A stretch of DNA of 64,000 bases from Aeromonas taiwanensis (GCF_000820165.1 NZ_CDDD01000100.1:1-64000); one strand, 5' to 3'; counted from the first letter of the stretch, positions 52,075 to 60,554 are shown. Notes: generated by a model from the sequence alone, not told the origin. Program-made: numbers and translations.

Positions 52075-52087
52075 TACGACCGTGCTA
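52075..52087. promoter_or_regulatory. Candidate TetR operator before its own gene
   Basis: GTACGACCGTGCT shares ACGACCGT plus a following C two bases on with the site at 51409-51424. It lies in the probable promoter of the TetR gene. Confidence 0.35.
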
Positions 52088-52111
52088 TTTGTCGAGGAGC
52101 AAAGGCCGCAC

Positions 52112-52186
52112 TCAGGGCGCCAGGGTGCGGTTTCTGGCGTCTGGCTTGCGAAGGACGGTGGTGAGATGGCGCAGCCGGGAAAAAAC
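52112..52186 (-). pseudogene. Decayed HTH tail of a NarL-type regulator
   Basis: Read on the minus strand and in the same frame as the response regulator upstream, this 25-codon stretch encodes RHLTTVLRKPDARNRTLAP followed by TGA. It aligns with KAHITAIFRKLGVKNRTQA of the intact regulator, i.e. the recognition-helix end of a LuxR-type HTH. It is a remnant of a related or duplicated gene end. Confidence 0.55.
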
Positions 52187-52297
52187 TCAGTCGTCCTTGA
52201 TGCCCATCTGCTGCAGGGCGATGACCGCCTGGGTGCGGTTCTTGACGCCGGGTTTGCGGAAGGACATCGGGGATGTGCGCCTTTGGTACACGGAGGC
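52187..52297 (-). repeat. 111-bp tandem repeat unit A (3' end of response regulator gene)
   Basis: The unit is 110/111 identical to unit B. Its first 75 bases copy the last 25 codons and stop of the response regulator gene; the other 36 bases are a diverged copy of the preceding codons. It is 37 codons long and keeps the reading frame and its own TGA. Confidence 0.9.
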
Positions 52298-52408
52298 TCA
52301 GTCGTCCTTGATGCCCATCTGCTGCAGGGCGATGACCGCCTGGGTGCGGTTCTTGACGCCGAGTTTGCGGAAGGACATCGGGGATGTGCGCCTTTGGTAC
52401 ACGGAGGC
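52298..52408 (-). repeat. 111-bp tandem repeat unit B (3' end of response regulator gene)
   Basis: It adjoins the stop codon of the response regulator. Bases 52298-52372 match 52409-52483 with a single difference; the rest reads ASVYQRRTSPMSF in frame, against EATIKAHITAIF in the intact gene. Units A and B are joined head to tail without extra bases. Confidence 0.9.
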
Positions 52409-53053
52409 TCAGTCGTCCTTGATGCCCATCTGCTGCAAGGCGATGACCGCCTGGGTGCGGTTCTTGACGCCGAGTTTGCGGAAAATCGCGGTGATGTGCG
52501 CCTTGATGGTGGCCTCGGAGACGTTGAGCTCCCAGGCGATCTGCTTGTTGAGGCTGCCGTCCCGCAGCATGATCAGCACCTTGTACTGCTGGGGAGTGAG
52601 GCTGGCCAACTTGCTGGCGAAATCCGGGCCGTCGACGGGCTCGGGGTGGAGGGAGATACCCTCGGGCACCCAGTTGTCCCCCCCGATCACCGTATTGAGG
52701 GCGTTGACCAGCTCCTTCATGGGGACGGACTTGGGAATGAACCCCAGGGCCCCGAGGCGCAGCACCTGCTGGATGATGGCGGGATCTTCCGACGCCGAGA
52801 CCACGACGATGGGCAGATCCGGATGGTGGCCGCGCAGATAGGCCAGCCCCTCGAACCCGTTGGCCCCGGGCATCTTGAGATCCAGCAGCAGCAGGTCGAC
52901 GTCCGGGTGCTCGGCGAGCAGGTGACTCAGGCTGTCGATGGAGTCCGCTTCCAGCAGCCTGGCGTCGTCGATGGCCATGTGCACCGCTTGATAGAGGGCT
53001 CCCCGAAACAGGGGGTGGTCATCTGCGATGACGATGGTAAATTGGCTGTCCAT
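52409..53053 (-). CDS. NarL/LuxR-type response regulator
   Basis: The 214-residue two-component regulator has an N-terminal receiver domain (about 5-120) with acidic residues Asp11 and Asp12, the phosphorylated Asp58 in LLLLDLKMPG, and Lys in GFIPKSVP. The C-terminal LuxR-type HTH (about 148-210) reads LTPQQYKVLIMLRDGSLNK then VSEATIKAHITAIFRKLGV. The partner kinase is not in the window. It resembles AgmR/ExaE-type regulators of Pseudomonas and Vibrio by pattern. Its 3' end has been duplicated twice in tandem just downstream, in frame; see the repeat entries. It is divergent from the GST gene. Confidence 0.88.
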   Translation of the reverse strand: MDSQFTIVIADDHPLFRGALYQAVHMAIDDARLLEADSIDSLSHLLAEHPDVDLLLLDLKMPGANGFEGLAYLRGHHPDLPIVVVSASEDPAIIQQVLRLGALGFIPKSVPMKELVNALNTVIGGDNWVPEGISLHPEPVDGPDFASKLASLTPQQYKVLIMLRDGSLNKQIAWELNVSEATIKAHITAIFRKLGVKNRTQAVIALQQMGIKDD

Positions 53054-53210
53054 TGCTCACATTGTTGCTAACTGATTGTTTTGAAAAATCAAACTAGCAC
53101 TGCTCCCCAGGTGGGTCAAACCCGCGGGTGTGCAAATGTGAGGCGGCCATCGGATGTCGTGCCTGCCTGGCCGATACCGGGTCATGAACAACCCATGCAG
53201 GAGGCAATAG

Positions 53211-53837
53211 ATGGGATCTCTGGTATTGACGGTGGGCACGGGCTCCACCTGGGCGATGAGGGCCGCACTGGTGCTGGCCATGAGCGGTCTGGAGTGGCAG
53301 GAGCAGGTATTCGATCTGGAGGATACCAGGGCGCTGCAACGGCTCAAGCGGGTGGCACCGGCCGGCCTGGTGCCCTGGCTCGATGACGGGGCGCTGCGCA
53401 TCCACGACTCCCTGGCCATCGCCGAGTACCTGCACGAGCTGTGTCCGGAGCGTCGCCTCTACCCGACCGAGCGGGCCGAGCGGGCGCTCTCTCGCAGCCT
53501 GTGCGCCGAGCTGCACGCGGGCTTTGGCCAGATCCGCAGCCTGCTCCCCTTCTTCCTCGGCGCGCCGACCCAGAGCGAGCCACCGGTGGAGACCCTCGGC
53601 GAGCTGGCCCGGTTGCAGACGATCTGGTCCCAGGCCAGGGGCGCCTTCTACTTCGACGAGGCGGGCATCCTGGATGCCTTCTATGCGGTGATGGCCTACC
53701 GGCTGGCGAGCTACGGCATCCTGTTGCCCGGTCAGGCCGGCGCCTATCAGCAGGCCCTGCTGGCCTGGCCCCTGTGGCAGGAGACCCTGCTCAAGGCGCG
53801 CCTGCAGTGGCCGGTGGCGGCCCGTCACCCGGAGTAA
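53211..53837 (+). CDS. Glutathione S-transferase family protein
   Basis: The 208-residue protein has an N-terminal thioredoxin-like domain (about 4-80), where PAGLVPWLDDG carries the cis-proline and IHDSLAIAEYLHE the acidic-serine pair that binds the gamma-glutamyl part of glutathione. A helical C-terminal domain follows. The substrate is unknown. The start at 53211 is preceded by AGGAGG seven bases upstream. It is convergent with malS and shares the terminator with it. Confidence 0.87.
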   Translation: MGSLVLTVGTGSTWAMRAALVLAMSGLEWQEQVFDLEDTRALQRLKRVAPAGLVPWLDDGALRIHDSLAIAEYLHELCPERRLYPTERAERALSRSLCAELHAGFGQIRSLLPFFLGAPTQSEPPVETLGELARLQTIWSQARGAFYFDEAGILDAFYAVMAYRLASYGILLPGQAGAYQQALLAWPLWQETLLKARLQWPVAARHPE

Positions 53838-53854
53838 CCGGCGGGAATGAAGCG

Positions 53855-53885
53855 AAAAAGGGGGAGCTCATGGCTCCCCCCTTTT
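53855..53885. terminator. Bidirectional terminator between gst and malS
   Basis: AAAAA-GGGGGAGC-TCATG-GCTCCCCC-C-TTTT is an 8-bp G/C-rich stem flanked by an A-tract and a T-tract, ending both convergent genes. Confidence 0.88.
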
Positions 53886-53899
53886 GCGTGTACTCAGCC

Positions 53900-56023
53900 T
53901 TATTTCTGCCGGCCGGCAAAGACCACCACTACCTTGTCCTCCCCTTTCTCCCGCACGAAGCTGTAGGGGGTATCGGAGATCTTCTGGTGGCTGCCCGCCG
54001 CAATGGCCGGGTGGGCGGCGCGGAACTGGCCGAGGCGCTGCCAGTGTTTGACCAGCCCGGCCTTCTCGCCGCTTGCCAGCTCCTGCCAGTTCATGTCCGA
54101 GCGCACGCTCTGATCGAACACGCCGCCGTCCTTGGCGAGCCCACGGCCCGACTCGTCCCCGTAGTAGATCTGGATGCCCCCCGGCAGCATCATGAAGCTG
54201 CTCGCGACCCGGCGCTGCAGCGGCACGTCCTGGTAGTCGCCGAAGAAGAGCTTGGTGTCGTGGGAGCTGATGTAGCTCAGCACGTTGAACTCGGGATCCT
54301 GGTTGATGCGGCTGGCGTAGCCGGCATAGGTGGGCTCGGCGCCTGCCATGCACTGGGCCTGGGGCAGGGCGAATTCACGCTGGTAGTCGAAGTTGATGAG
54401 GGAATCGAAGCCGTTCTGATACCAGAAGTCCTTGGCGACCCCGTGATCCCACACCTCGCCCACCATGTAGAAGGGGAGGTCATCGAGAGCCTTGTCCGGG
54501 TTGGCGGCCTTCCACTCCTTGAGCGCGGCGGTGCCCGCCTGCTTGAGCTTGGCCCAGACCGCGGGCTCCAGGTGCTTGACGGTGTCGGCCCGGAAGCCGT
54601 CGATGCCAAAGCGGCGCACCCAGTCGGTGTGCCAGGCGATGAGGTAATCGCTCACGGTGGCGTCGGGCAGGGCCTTGGCCCGCGTGTCTTTTTTCGCGGC
54701 CAGCAGCGGCGGCAAGCCCACCGGTCTGGTGGATTCGGTCAGAAAGTCCGGCAGCCCGGCCACCGAGCCGGTGACGTCGTCGGTGCCGGGCTGGGGGTAG
54801 CCGGGCAGACCGGCCCGCACCCAGTCGGGCCCCCACCACTTGCTCCACTCGCTTGACTGGTAGTCGATAAACTGGTTGTAGCCATGCCAGTTGAGGCCGC
54901 CGCTCGGGCGCCATTCGTTCCAGCGGGTCGGCAGCGTGCCGGTGTTCTGGGTGAGATCGGTGAGCCCCAGATCCTGCAGATCCGCCAGGGTGGCGTAGCC
55001 CGCGTGATTCATCACCACATCCAGGATGATCCGCATGCCGCGCTTGTGGGCCTCGTCCACCAGGGTCCTGAGGCTCTCCTCGTCGCCGTAGTTGGGGTCA
55101 ATCCTGGTGAAGTCCAGGGCCCAGTAGCCGTGATAGGCGTAGAAGGGGAAGTTGCCCTGCTCGCCACCGCCGATGAAGCCGTGAACCTGCTCCACCATGG
55201 GGGTGATCCAGATGGCGTTGATGCCGAGCTGCTTGATGTAGTCGAGCTTCTCGGTCAGCCCCTTGAAGTCGCCGCCGTGCCAGGTGGCCACCTCGTCCTG
55301 TCCATCCTTCTGGCGGCCGAAGCTGTGATCATTGGCCGGATCGCCGTTGTGGAAGCGGTCGGTCAGCAGGAAATAGACGCTCGCCTGATCCCAGCTGAAG
55401 GGGGCGGCCTTGGCGGCCTTGACCGGTTCGAGCAGCAGGAGGCCGCCGCTCTCCTTGCTCGGCGTCAGGGTCACCTTGCCGCCCTTAACCACGACTTCCT
55501 GTCCCGAGTAGGCATCTCGCAGCCGGGTGCCGTCTGGCCAGACCCCCTTGAGTAAGGTCGTCACCGGGCCGCCATCCCAGCTGATGCAGGGCTCTTCCGG
55601 GGGCTGGCGTTTGAACTCGCTCTTCTTGGTCGCCCGCAGCACCTTGAGGCTGGGGGTATCCGGGTTGAAGGTGAACTCGTAGTCCCCCGCCAGCATCACC
55701 CTCAGGTTGAAGCTCGCCCCCTTGCTGCACTTGTCCATGGGCTGGGCGGTGCCGAAGGGAAGTGGCCTGGCCTCGGTCGGCCCAAAGCTGGTACCGCAGC
55801 TGTTGCCTGCATCGCTGATGCGGATCTGGTGGCTGCCCTTGTCCAGCCTGTGGGTCAGGGTGATTATGCCCTTGTCCAGCGTCAGCGCCCCGGCCACCGG
55901 CTTGCCATCCACGTGGAGATAGACCTCGGGGGCGGCCATCGCCTGACCGATGAACAGCGGTGTGGCGAGCACGGCAAGCCACAGGGGTGATGGGCGAAGA
56001 GCGGGGCGCGAAGAGAGACGCAT
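53900..56023 (-). CDS. malS: Periplasmic alpha-amylase MalS
   Basis: MalS hydrolyses maltodextrins in the periplasm, giving short malto-oligosaccharides for the maltose system. The 707-residue precursor (E. coli 676) has a signal peptide ending GQAMA at about residue 31. An N-terminal non-catalytic domain of about 190 residues has several cysteines. The GH13 catalytic regions are present: DVVMNHAG (I), GFRADTVKHLE with the nucleophile Asp (II), GEVWDHG with the acid Glu (III) and SSHDTKLF (IV). The ATG at 56023 follows AAGGAATGG. It works with LamB and MalM encoded 48 kb upstream in the same window. Confidence 0.92.
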   Translation of the reverse strand: MRLSSRPALRPSPLWLAVLATPLFIGQAMAAPEVYLHVDGKPVAGALTLDKGIITLTHRLDKGSHQIRISDAGNSCGTSFGPTEARPLPFGTAQPMDKCSKGASFNLRVMLAGDYEFTFNPDTPSLKVLRATKKSEFKRQPPEEPCISWDGGPVTTLLKGVWPDGTRLRDAYSGQEVVVKGGKVTLTPSKESGGLLLLEPVKAAKAAPFSWDQASVYFLLTDRFHNGDPANDHSFGRQKDGQDEVATWHGGDFKGLTEKLDYIKQLGINAIWITPMVEQVHGFIGGGEQGNFPFYAYHGYWALDFTRIDPNYGDEESLRTLVDEAHKRGMRIILDVVMNHAGYATLADLQDLGLTDLTQNTGTLPTRWNEWRPSGGLNWHGYNQFIDYQSSEWSKWWGPDWVRAGLPGYPQPGTDDVTGSVAGLPDFLTESTRPVGLPPLLAAKKDTRAKALPDATVSDYLIAWHTDWVRRFGIDGFRADTVKHLEPAVWAKLKQAGTAALKEWKAANPDKALDDLPFYMVGEVWDHGVAKDFWYQNGFDSLINFDYQREFALPQAQCMAGAEPTYAGYASRINQDPEFNVLSYISSHDTKLFFGDYQDVPLQRRVASSFMMLPGGIQIYYGDESGRGLAKDGGVFDQSVRSDMNWQELASGEKAGLVKHWQRLGQFRAAHPAIAAGSHQKISDTPYSFVREKGEDKVVVVFAGRQK

Positions 56024-56183
56024 AGGCCATTCCTTGAGCAGAGTGTGGAGTTTGGGGTCCGTTGAGGCACTCATTCTAGGGGGCATGACGGCGGGCTTGG
56101 ACCGGCAAGATGCCGATTTGTGACGTCAGTTCAAATGGTTACGTTTTCAAGAATGGAAAAATGTGAGCGGGATTCGCGCCCAT

Positions 56184-56211
56184 GAAAAAAGCCGGTCAGT
56201 GGACCGGCTTT
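56184..56211 (-). terminator. Terminator after the glycosylation operon
   Basis: On the minus strand AAGCCGGTC-CACT-GACCGGCTT is followed by TTTTC (A-tract on the plus strand at 56184-56190), about 20 bases after the last gene of the operon. Confidence 0.9.
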
Positions 56212-56229
56212 GTGGGGTGCGGGGGAGCG

Positions 56230-57396
56230 TCACACGGTGAAGAACTTGAAGTTGACGAAGGCCACCGCGATGAAGGAGGCGACCATGCCGCTGATGCAGA
56301 GCACTGCCGGGCGGATGGCCGGCCAGCGATGGGTCATCAATATGATGGCCAGCAGGGTCGGGTAGAGGCCGAACATGTAGCGGGGCATGGCGTTGAGGCC
56401 CGTCATCAGCGGTATGGTGCAGCAGATGAACATCAGGGTCGCCTCGGCCCAGCGCTTCTGGCTGAACAGGTAGCCGTTCAGGCACCAGCCGAAGATCACC
56501 ATGATGGAGAGGTAGGCCTTGCGACCGCCCAGCTCGAAGCCGCTCAGCCACCAGTCCAGCGGGCTGTCCATGTAGCGGCCCCAGGCGACCTGGATGTGCT
56601 TGAAGGCGAACGCATCCCCGGTCAGATGGTAGAGATAGACCATGTAGGAGAAGAGGCCGAGGGGAATGAGCCAGAGGGTGAACACCACCTTGAAGGCCCG
56701 CTCGGTGAAGCGGAAGAACTCGCGCCAGCCGTAGGCCTGCAGGGCCAGGATCAGCACGGGGAACACCATCATGACCCCCAGGTTGCGGGTCGCCGAGATG
56801 AAGACGCCGAGGAAGGCCACCATCAGCCACTGCTCGCGATAGGCAAACAGGAACATGCCCAGCATCAGCGCCATGAACATGGACTCGCCATAACCGGAGA
56901 CGAAGTAGGCGGAGAAGGGGGAGAAGGCGAGCAGCCAGACCCCGAAGCGGGCGGTCTCGTCCCCCAGCTTGAGCTGGCGCAGCACCAGCAGCATCAGGGG
57001 CAGGCTGATGAAGAAGGCGACGTTGGTCACCAGCATCAGGCCGAACAGGCTCTCCATGTTGAACAGGCTGGAGATCCCGCCTGCGAGCATGGGATAGAGC
57101 GGCATGAAGGCCCAGTTTGCCGCATTGCCCTTGCTGAGCCAGCGCGGGTAGAGGTCGTAGCCGTTCTCGATGATGCGCTGGAACCAGACGCAGTCGAACT
57201 GGCAATAGGCCTGCAGCGGCCCGATGTCGGTGGTGCCATAGAGCTGGACACCGAAGTAGCCCATGCCGTACAGGGCCACCCGGCTCAGTACGAAGGCGGC
57301 GACGATCATCAGCCAGTCGCGGCCGCTGATGCGCAGTGACGGGCGATAGGGGAGAGCAGCCCCGGTTGGCGGGGCAGTATTGGTCATATCATTCAT
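56230..57396 (-). CDS. GT-C type membrane mannosyltransferase-like protein (PIG-V/Gpi18-like)
   Basis: This 388-residue integral membrane protein has about nine to ten hydrophobic segments. Its pattern fits the PIG-V / GPI-mannosyltransferase-II-like group (COG5542): a periplasmic loop after helix 1 with FDCVWFQRIIENGYD (an acidic-aromatic motif near residue 70), then FMPLYPMLAGG. Such GT-C enzymes transfer a sugar from a polyprenyl-phosphate donor. Acceptor and sugar are unknown. It is the last gene of the operon; its ATG overlaps the TGA of the gtrA-like gene. A GtrB-like and a GtrA-like protein upstream would make and flip the donor. Confidence 0.75.
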   Translation of the reverse strand: MNDMTNTAPPTGAALPYRPSLRISGRDWLMIVAAFVLSRVALYGMGYFGVQLYGTTDIGPLQAYCQFDCVWFQRIIENGYDLYPRWLSKGNAANWAFMPLYPMLAGGISSLFNMESLFGLMLVTNVAFFISLPLMLLVLRQLKLGDETARFGVWLLAFSPFSAYFVSGYGESMFMALMLGMFLFAYREQWLMVAFLGVFISATRNLGVMMVFPVLILALQAYGWREFFRFTERAFKVVFTLWLIPLGLFSYMVYLYHLTGDAFAFKHIQVAWGRYMDSPLDWWLSGFELGGRKAYLSIMVIFGWCLNGYLFSQKRWAEATLMFICCTIPLMTGLNAMPRYMFGLYPTLLAIILMTHRWPAIRPAVLCISGMVASFIAVAFVNFKFFTV

Positions 57397-57767
57397 CAGG
57401 CAAATACCCAGACGCGGGAGAGTATGTAGGTGAGGATGGTCACGGTCAGGGTGGCGATCACCACCGGCAGCAGGCCCTGAAGCCCTGCAAACAGCAGGCC
57501 GCTCAGGATCAGGTTACGCACCGCCAGGGAGAAGAGTGCGACCAGCAGGAACTTGCTGGCGGCACCCTGCTTCTGGAAGGTGATGTAGCGGTGACCGAAA
57601 AACGAGAACCAGAACGCAACGGCGAACGCCAGGGTCGTGACCAGGTGCTCGGAGATGCCGGGCCAGGTATGGAACAGGGCGACCGAGGTGCCCAGATCGA
57701 CGAGGGTGGCCCCCCCGCCGACAAAACCGAAGCGCACCAGCCGCCAGAATTCCTCGCGGGAGATCAT
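57396..57767 (-). CDS. GtrA family membrane protein
   Basis: The 123-residue protein has four predicted membrane helices. FGFVGGGATLVDLGTSVALF and FWFSFFGHRYITFQ are typical of the GtrA family, thought to flip polyprenyl-phosphate-linked sugars across the inner membrane. The ATG at 57767 overlaps the end of the GT2 gene by four bases, and its stop overlaps the next start, so the three genes are translationally coupled. The open frame upstream of 57767 is the antisense frame of the GT2 gene. Confidence 0.83.
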   Translation of the reverse strand: MISREEFWRLVRFGFVGGGATLVDLGTSVALFHTWPGISEHLVTTLAFAVAFWFSFFGHRYITFQKQGAASKFLLVALFSLAVRNLILSGLLFAGLQGLLPVVIATLTVTILTYILSRVWVFA

Positions 57768-58786
57768 CGGGACGCCGGCTCCTGCTTGTCTGCATCCGGC
57801 TGCGCGGCAGGCGCCTGCGGCTGCTCGGCATCCTGGCGGGCATACTGGCCGTAGACCCCCTCGATGAGGTAGACGGGACGCCGCTTCACTTCCACGAACA
57901 TGCGGCCGATGTACTCGCCGATGATGCCCAGCGACAGCAGCTGGATACCGCCGAGGAACAGCACCACCGACATCAGGGAGGCGTAACCCGGCACGTCGAT
58001 GCCGAAGAAGACCACCTGGGTGACGATCTTGAGGATATAGAGGAAGGCGATGAAGGAGACGCCGACCCCCACATAGCTCCAGACGCGCAGCGGCCAGCTG
58101 GAGAAGCTCATCAGGCCGTCGAGGGCGAAGTTCCACAGCTTCCAGTAGTTGAACTTGGTCTCGCCGGCGTGGCGGGCGGGGCGCTCGTAGGGCACGCCGA
58201 CGGCGCGGAAACCGGCCCAGGCAAACAGCCCTTTCATGAAGCGGTTGCGCTCGGGCAGCTGCTTGATGGCCTCGACCACCTTGCGGTCGATGAGGCGGAA
58301 GTCACCGGCGTTCTCCGGCAGCTTGGTGCTGGTGGAGAGGGCGTTGAAGAAACGGTAGAAGCCGCCGGCGGTCAGGCGCTTCATGGGGGTGTCGGCGCTG
58401 CGATCCACCCGGATGCCGTAGACGGTGTCATAGTCGCCGGTCTGCCACAACTTGACGAATTCGAGGATGAGGGCCGGGGGATCCTGCAGATCCACGTCCA
58501 TGGGCACGATGGCATCACCCTTGGCATGGTGCAGACCGGCGGTCATGGCCGCCTCCTTGCCGAAGTTGCGGGCCAGGTTGACCAGGGTGACGCGGGGATC
58601 GCGGGCGATGGCCTGCTCGACCACGTCGCGGGTGCGGTCGCGGCTGCCGTCGTTGACGAACACGATCTCAAGCCGGTCTTTGAGGGGGGCCAGTTCGTTG
58701 TCTATCGCGCTGATGAAGGCGTCTATGCTCTCTTCCTCGTTATAAACGGGCACGACCAGAGAGAGTCGAAAATCGGCATGCGACAT
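57764..58786 (-). CDS. GtrB-like polyprenyl-phosphate glycosyltransferase (GT2)
   Basis: The 340-residue protein has a cytosolic GT2 domain (about 1-225) and two C-terminal membrane helices (around 235-300), the GtrB/DPM1/ArnC layout. Motifs are LVVPVYNEEESI at the N-terminus, VNDGSRDRT, MDVDLQDPP with the metal-binding DXD, and GDFRLIDRKVVEAI. It should load a sugar from UDP- or GDP-sugar onto undecaprenyl phosphate. The C-terminal tail is Ala/Pro/Gln-rich. It is the second gene of a four-gene operon with a membrane-anchored protein, GtrA and a GT-C enzyme. Confidence 0.87.
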   Translation of the reverse strand: MSHADFRLSLVVPVYNEEESIDAFISAIDNELAPLKDRLEIVFVNDGSRDRTRDVVEQAIARDPRVTLVNLARNFGKEAAMTAGLHHAKGDAIVPMDVDLQDPPALILEFVKLWQTGDYDTVYGIRVDRSADTPMKRLTAGGFYRFFNALSTSTKLPENAGDFRLIDRKVVEAIKQLPERNRFMKGLFAWAGFRAVGVPYERPARHAGETKFNYWKLWNFALDGLMSFSSWPLRVWSYVGVGVSFIAFLYILKIVTQVVFFGIDVPGYASLMSVVLFLGGIQLLSLGIIGEYIGRMFVEVKRRPVYLIEGVYGQYARQDAEQPQAPAAQPDADKQEPASR

Positions 58787-58842
58787 GGAAACTTCCTTAT
58801 TGAAAGAATTATTTTATAAAACAGCGTGTTGAGAATTCAGCT

Positions 58843-59397
58843 TCACTGCGCGACGGTCAGACGCACCGACTGGACGTTGAGCGGTGTCGGGGCGGAGAGC
58901 GCCAGGAAGTTGGGGTGCTTGGGATCGGCGGTCAGGGAGTCGCCCGGCAGGCTGAGGCGGATCTCGTTGATGCCCGCCTTGGCCAGTTTGACCGTGGTGG
59001 TGAAGTCGTGACCCAGGGCTACCTTCAGCAGGGCGCCGGCTTCGGGGCTGTTGATCCTGGCCTGGATGGTGAGCTGCTCCGGCTGGGCCTGCTGCTTGGG
59101 CAGCACGAAATAGAGACCGCCCTGACCACTCAGTTCGGTGCCTTGTTCGCTCGGCTTCTTGGCCCAGCCTTCGCTGGAGAGGAAGCGGCTCGGCTTGGTC
59201 AGGTTGAGTTCGTTACCCGGCTGGTAGGTCATGCTGGAGTTGTGCTCCCAGAAGCGGGTCTTGCCTTCCAGGTAATAGAGCTTGTAAGCCAGGCTCACGT
59301 TGGGGTGAGCGGCCAGGTAGAGGGTGTACAGATAAAAACCGCTCAGTGCCAGGATGGCAGCCAGAAAACCGAACTTTTTGTAGGTCATATTACTCAC
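58843..59397 (-). CDS. Hypothetical membrane-anchored protein of the glycosylation operon
   Basis: This 184-residue protein is not recognised. It starts MSNMTYKKFGFLAAILALSG with one hydrophobic segment (about 9-28), so the remaining 155 residues probably face the periplasm. They are beta-rich, with SGQGGLYFVLPKQQ and IRLSLPGDSLTA, and look like a beta-sandwich, somewhat like domains attached to membrane glycosyltransferases. A start at the second methionine (MTYKK) is possible. It is the first gene of the operon, 57 bases before the gtrB-like gene, and may guide the acceptor or the complex. Confidence 0.6.
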   Translation of the reverse strand: MSNMTYKKFGFLAAILALSGFYLYTLYLAAHPNVSLAYKLYYLEGKTRFWEHNSSMTYQPGNELNLTKPSRFLSSEGWAKKPSEQGTELSGQGGLYFVLPKQQAQPEQLTIQARINSPEAGALLKVALGHDFTTTVKLAKAGINEIRLSLPGDSLTADPKHPNFLALSAPTPLNVQSVRLTVAQ

Positions 59398-59695
59398 TCG
59401 ACGCCTGACAGATGGGTAGGCAGATTTCGCGCATATGCTAATCCAATTGCAAAAAAAGCATAGTGGATCACAAAAATATATTTGCTCACATATTAACCCT
59501 TGATATCCCTGTACTCCAAGAGGCTTTGGGGCCGTTTGTCACCTGGGTTTGTCGCCCTTTCTACGGGGCCTCCCGCCGGCCCGGGGCTTGGCCGCCTCAG
59601 GCAAATGGCTGAAATTATCCATTGCTGTGGCAGGATCTGTCGCCATTTTGGGCGGCCACCATTAAGATGGCTCGTCCCGCTGTCAAGGATGACCC
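59398..59695. promoter_or_regulatory. Divergent region, glycosylation operon / solute-binding protein
   Basis: About 300 bases lie between two divergent starts. The half next to the glycosylation operon is AT-rich (59440-59500, including AAAATATATTTG), where promoters for both directions could lie. No exact hexamer pair or operator was recognised, and no small gene is evident. Confidence 0.35.
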
Positions 59696-60463
59696 ATGAG
59701 ACTGCTATCTCTGAGCGTGCTCTGCTGCCTGCCCCTGCAATCCCTGTGGGCGCAGACCCTCTGTCCTGTGCCGCTTCGTGTCGGTTTCGATGACTGGCCG
59801 CCCTATCACTATTACCAGCAGGAAGGGGAACACCGTCAGTTGCGCGGGTTCGCTATCGATTACCTCAACGCCGTCTCGGCCCGGCTGGGATGCCGTCTCC
59901 ACTATGTGGAGCTCCCCTGGAAGCGGGGACTGCACGATCTGGAACTGGGCCGGCTGGACATCCTGATGGAGGCCTACTTCTCCGACGACAGGGCGCGCTA
60001 TGCCTGGTTCTCCATTCCCTACAATCCCGGCCGGACGGCGCTCTGGGTGCGCAAGCCCGATACGGGTGATGAAATGGATCTGGGTCGCTGGCTGGACCGC
60101 GGGCACCGGCTGGGGGTCACCCGGGATTACTACTATGGCCCCGACATCGCCGAGCAGCTGCGTCGTTATCCTGATCGGGTGAGCGCGGTCAACGATGTGC
60201 AGAATTACCGCAAGCTGGTGCTGGGACGGATAGACGGGTTTCTCGGGGATAGTTTGGCCACTTCCTGGGGTCTGAAAAAAGAGGGGCTGTCGGACAAGGT
60301 GGTTCCCCATGCCATGGGGATTTACGAGACGCCGACCTCTTTCATGCTGAGCAAGAAGACGATATCGAGTGAATTTGTGCAGCGATTCAACCAGGCGATC
60401 GTGGCCGTGGGCGAGAGCGGGGAGCATGAGCATATCTGGCGTCGCTACACCTCCGTGCGCTAG
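59696..60463 (+). CDS. Periplasmic solute-binding protein, family 3 type
   Basis: The 255-residue precursor has a signal peptide (MRLLSLSVLCCLPLQSLWAQ). The mature part has the amino-acid-binding (SBP_bac_3) pattern: LRVGFDDWPPYHYYQ at the start and GFAIDYLNAVSARLGCRLHY; a LELGRLDILMEAYFSDDRA segment follows. There is no ABC permease or ATPase beside it, so it may act alone as a sensor or be part of a split transporter. The ligand is unknown. It is 90 bases before ldtD on the same strand. Confidence 0.82.
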   Translation: MRLLSLSVLCCLPLQSLWAQTLCPVPLRVGFDDWPPYHYYQQEGEHRQLRGFAIDYLNAVSARLGCRLHYVELPWKRGLHDLELGRLDILMEAYFSDDRARYAWFSIPYNPGRTALWVRKPDTGDEMDLGRWLDRGHRLGVTRDYYYGPDIAEQLRRYPDRVSAVNDVQNYRKLVLGRIDGFLGDSLATSWGLKKEGLSDKVVPHAMGIYETPTSFMLSKKTISSEFVQRFNQAIVAVGESGEHEHIWRRYTSVR

Positions 60464-60554
60464 CAAAGTCGCCGGCATTCACGCATCATGGGCACCTGAC
60501 CGTCGCGCCTGACAGGCCGAATTGAACCGATTTGAGGCAAGCGTGGTAAGAAGC

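Noticed and set aside
52082-53071. 329-codon plus-strand frame with three copies of a 37-residue repeat
   Set aside because: The repeats are the antisense of the duplicated response-regulator ends; the minus-strand gene explains the sequence better.
56119-56134. TGTGA-N6-TTCAA before malS as a CRP site
   Set aside because: Only the left half matches; the right half fits two of five positions.
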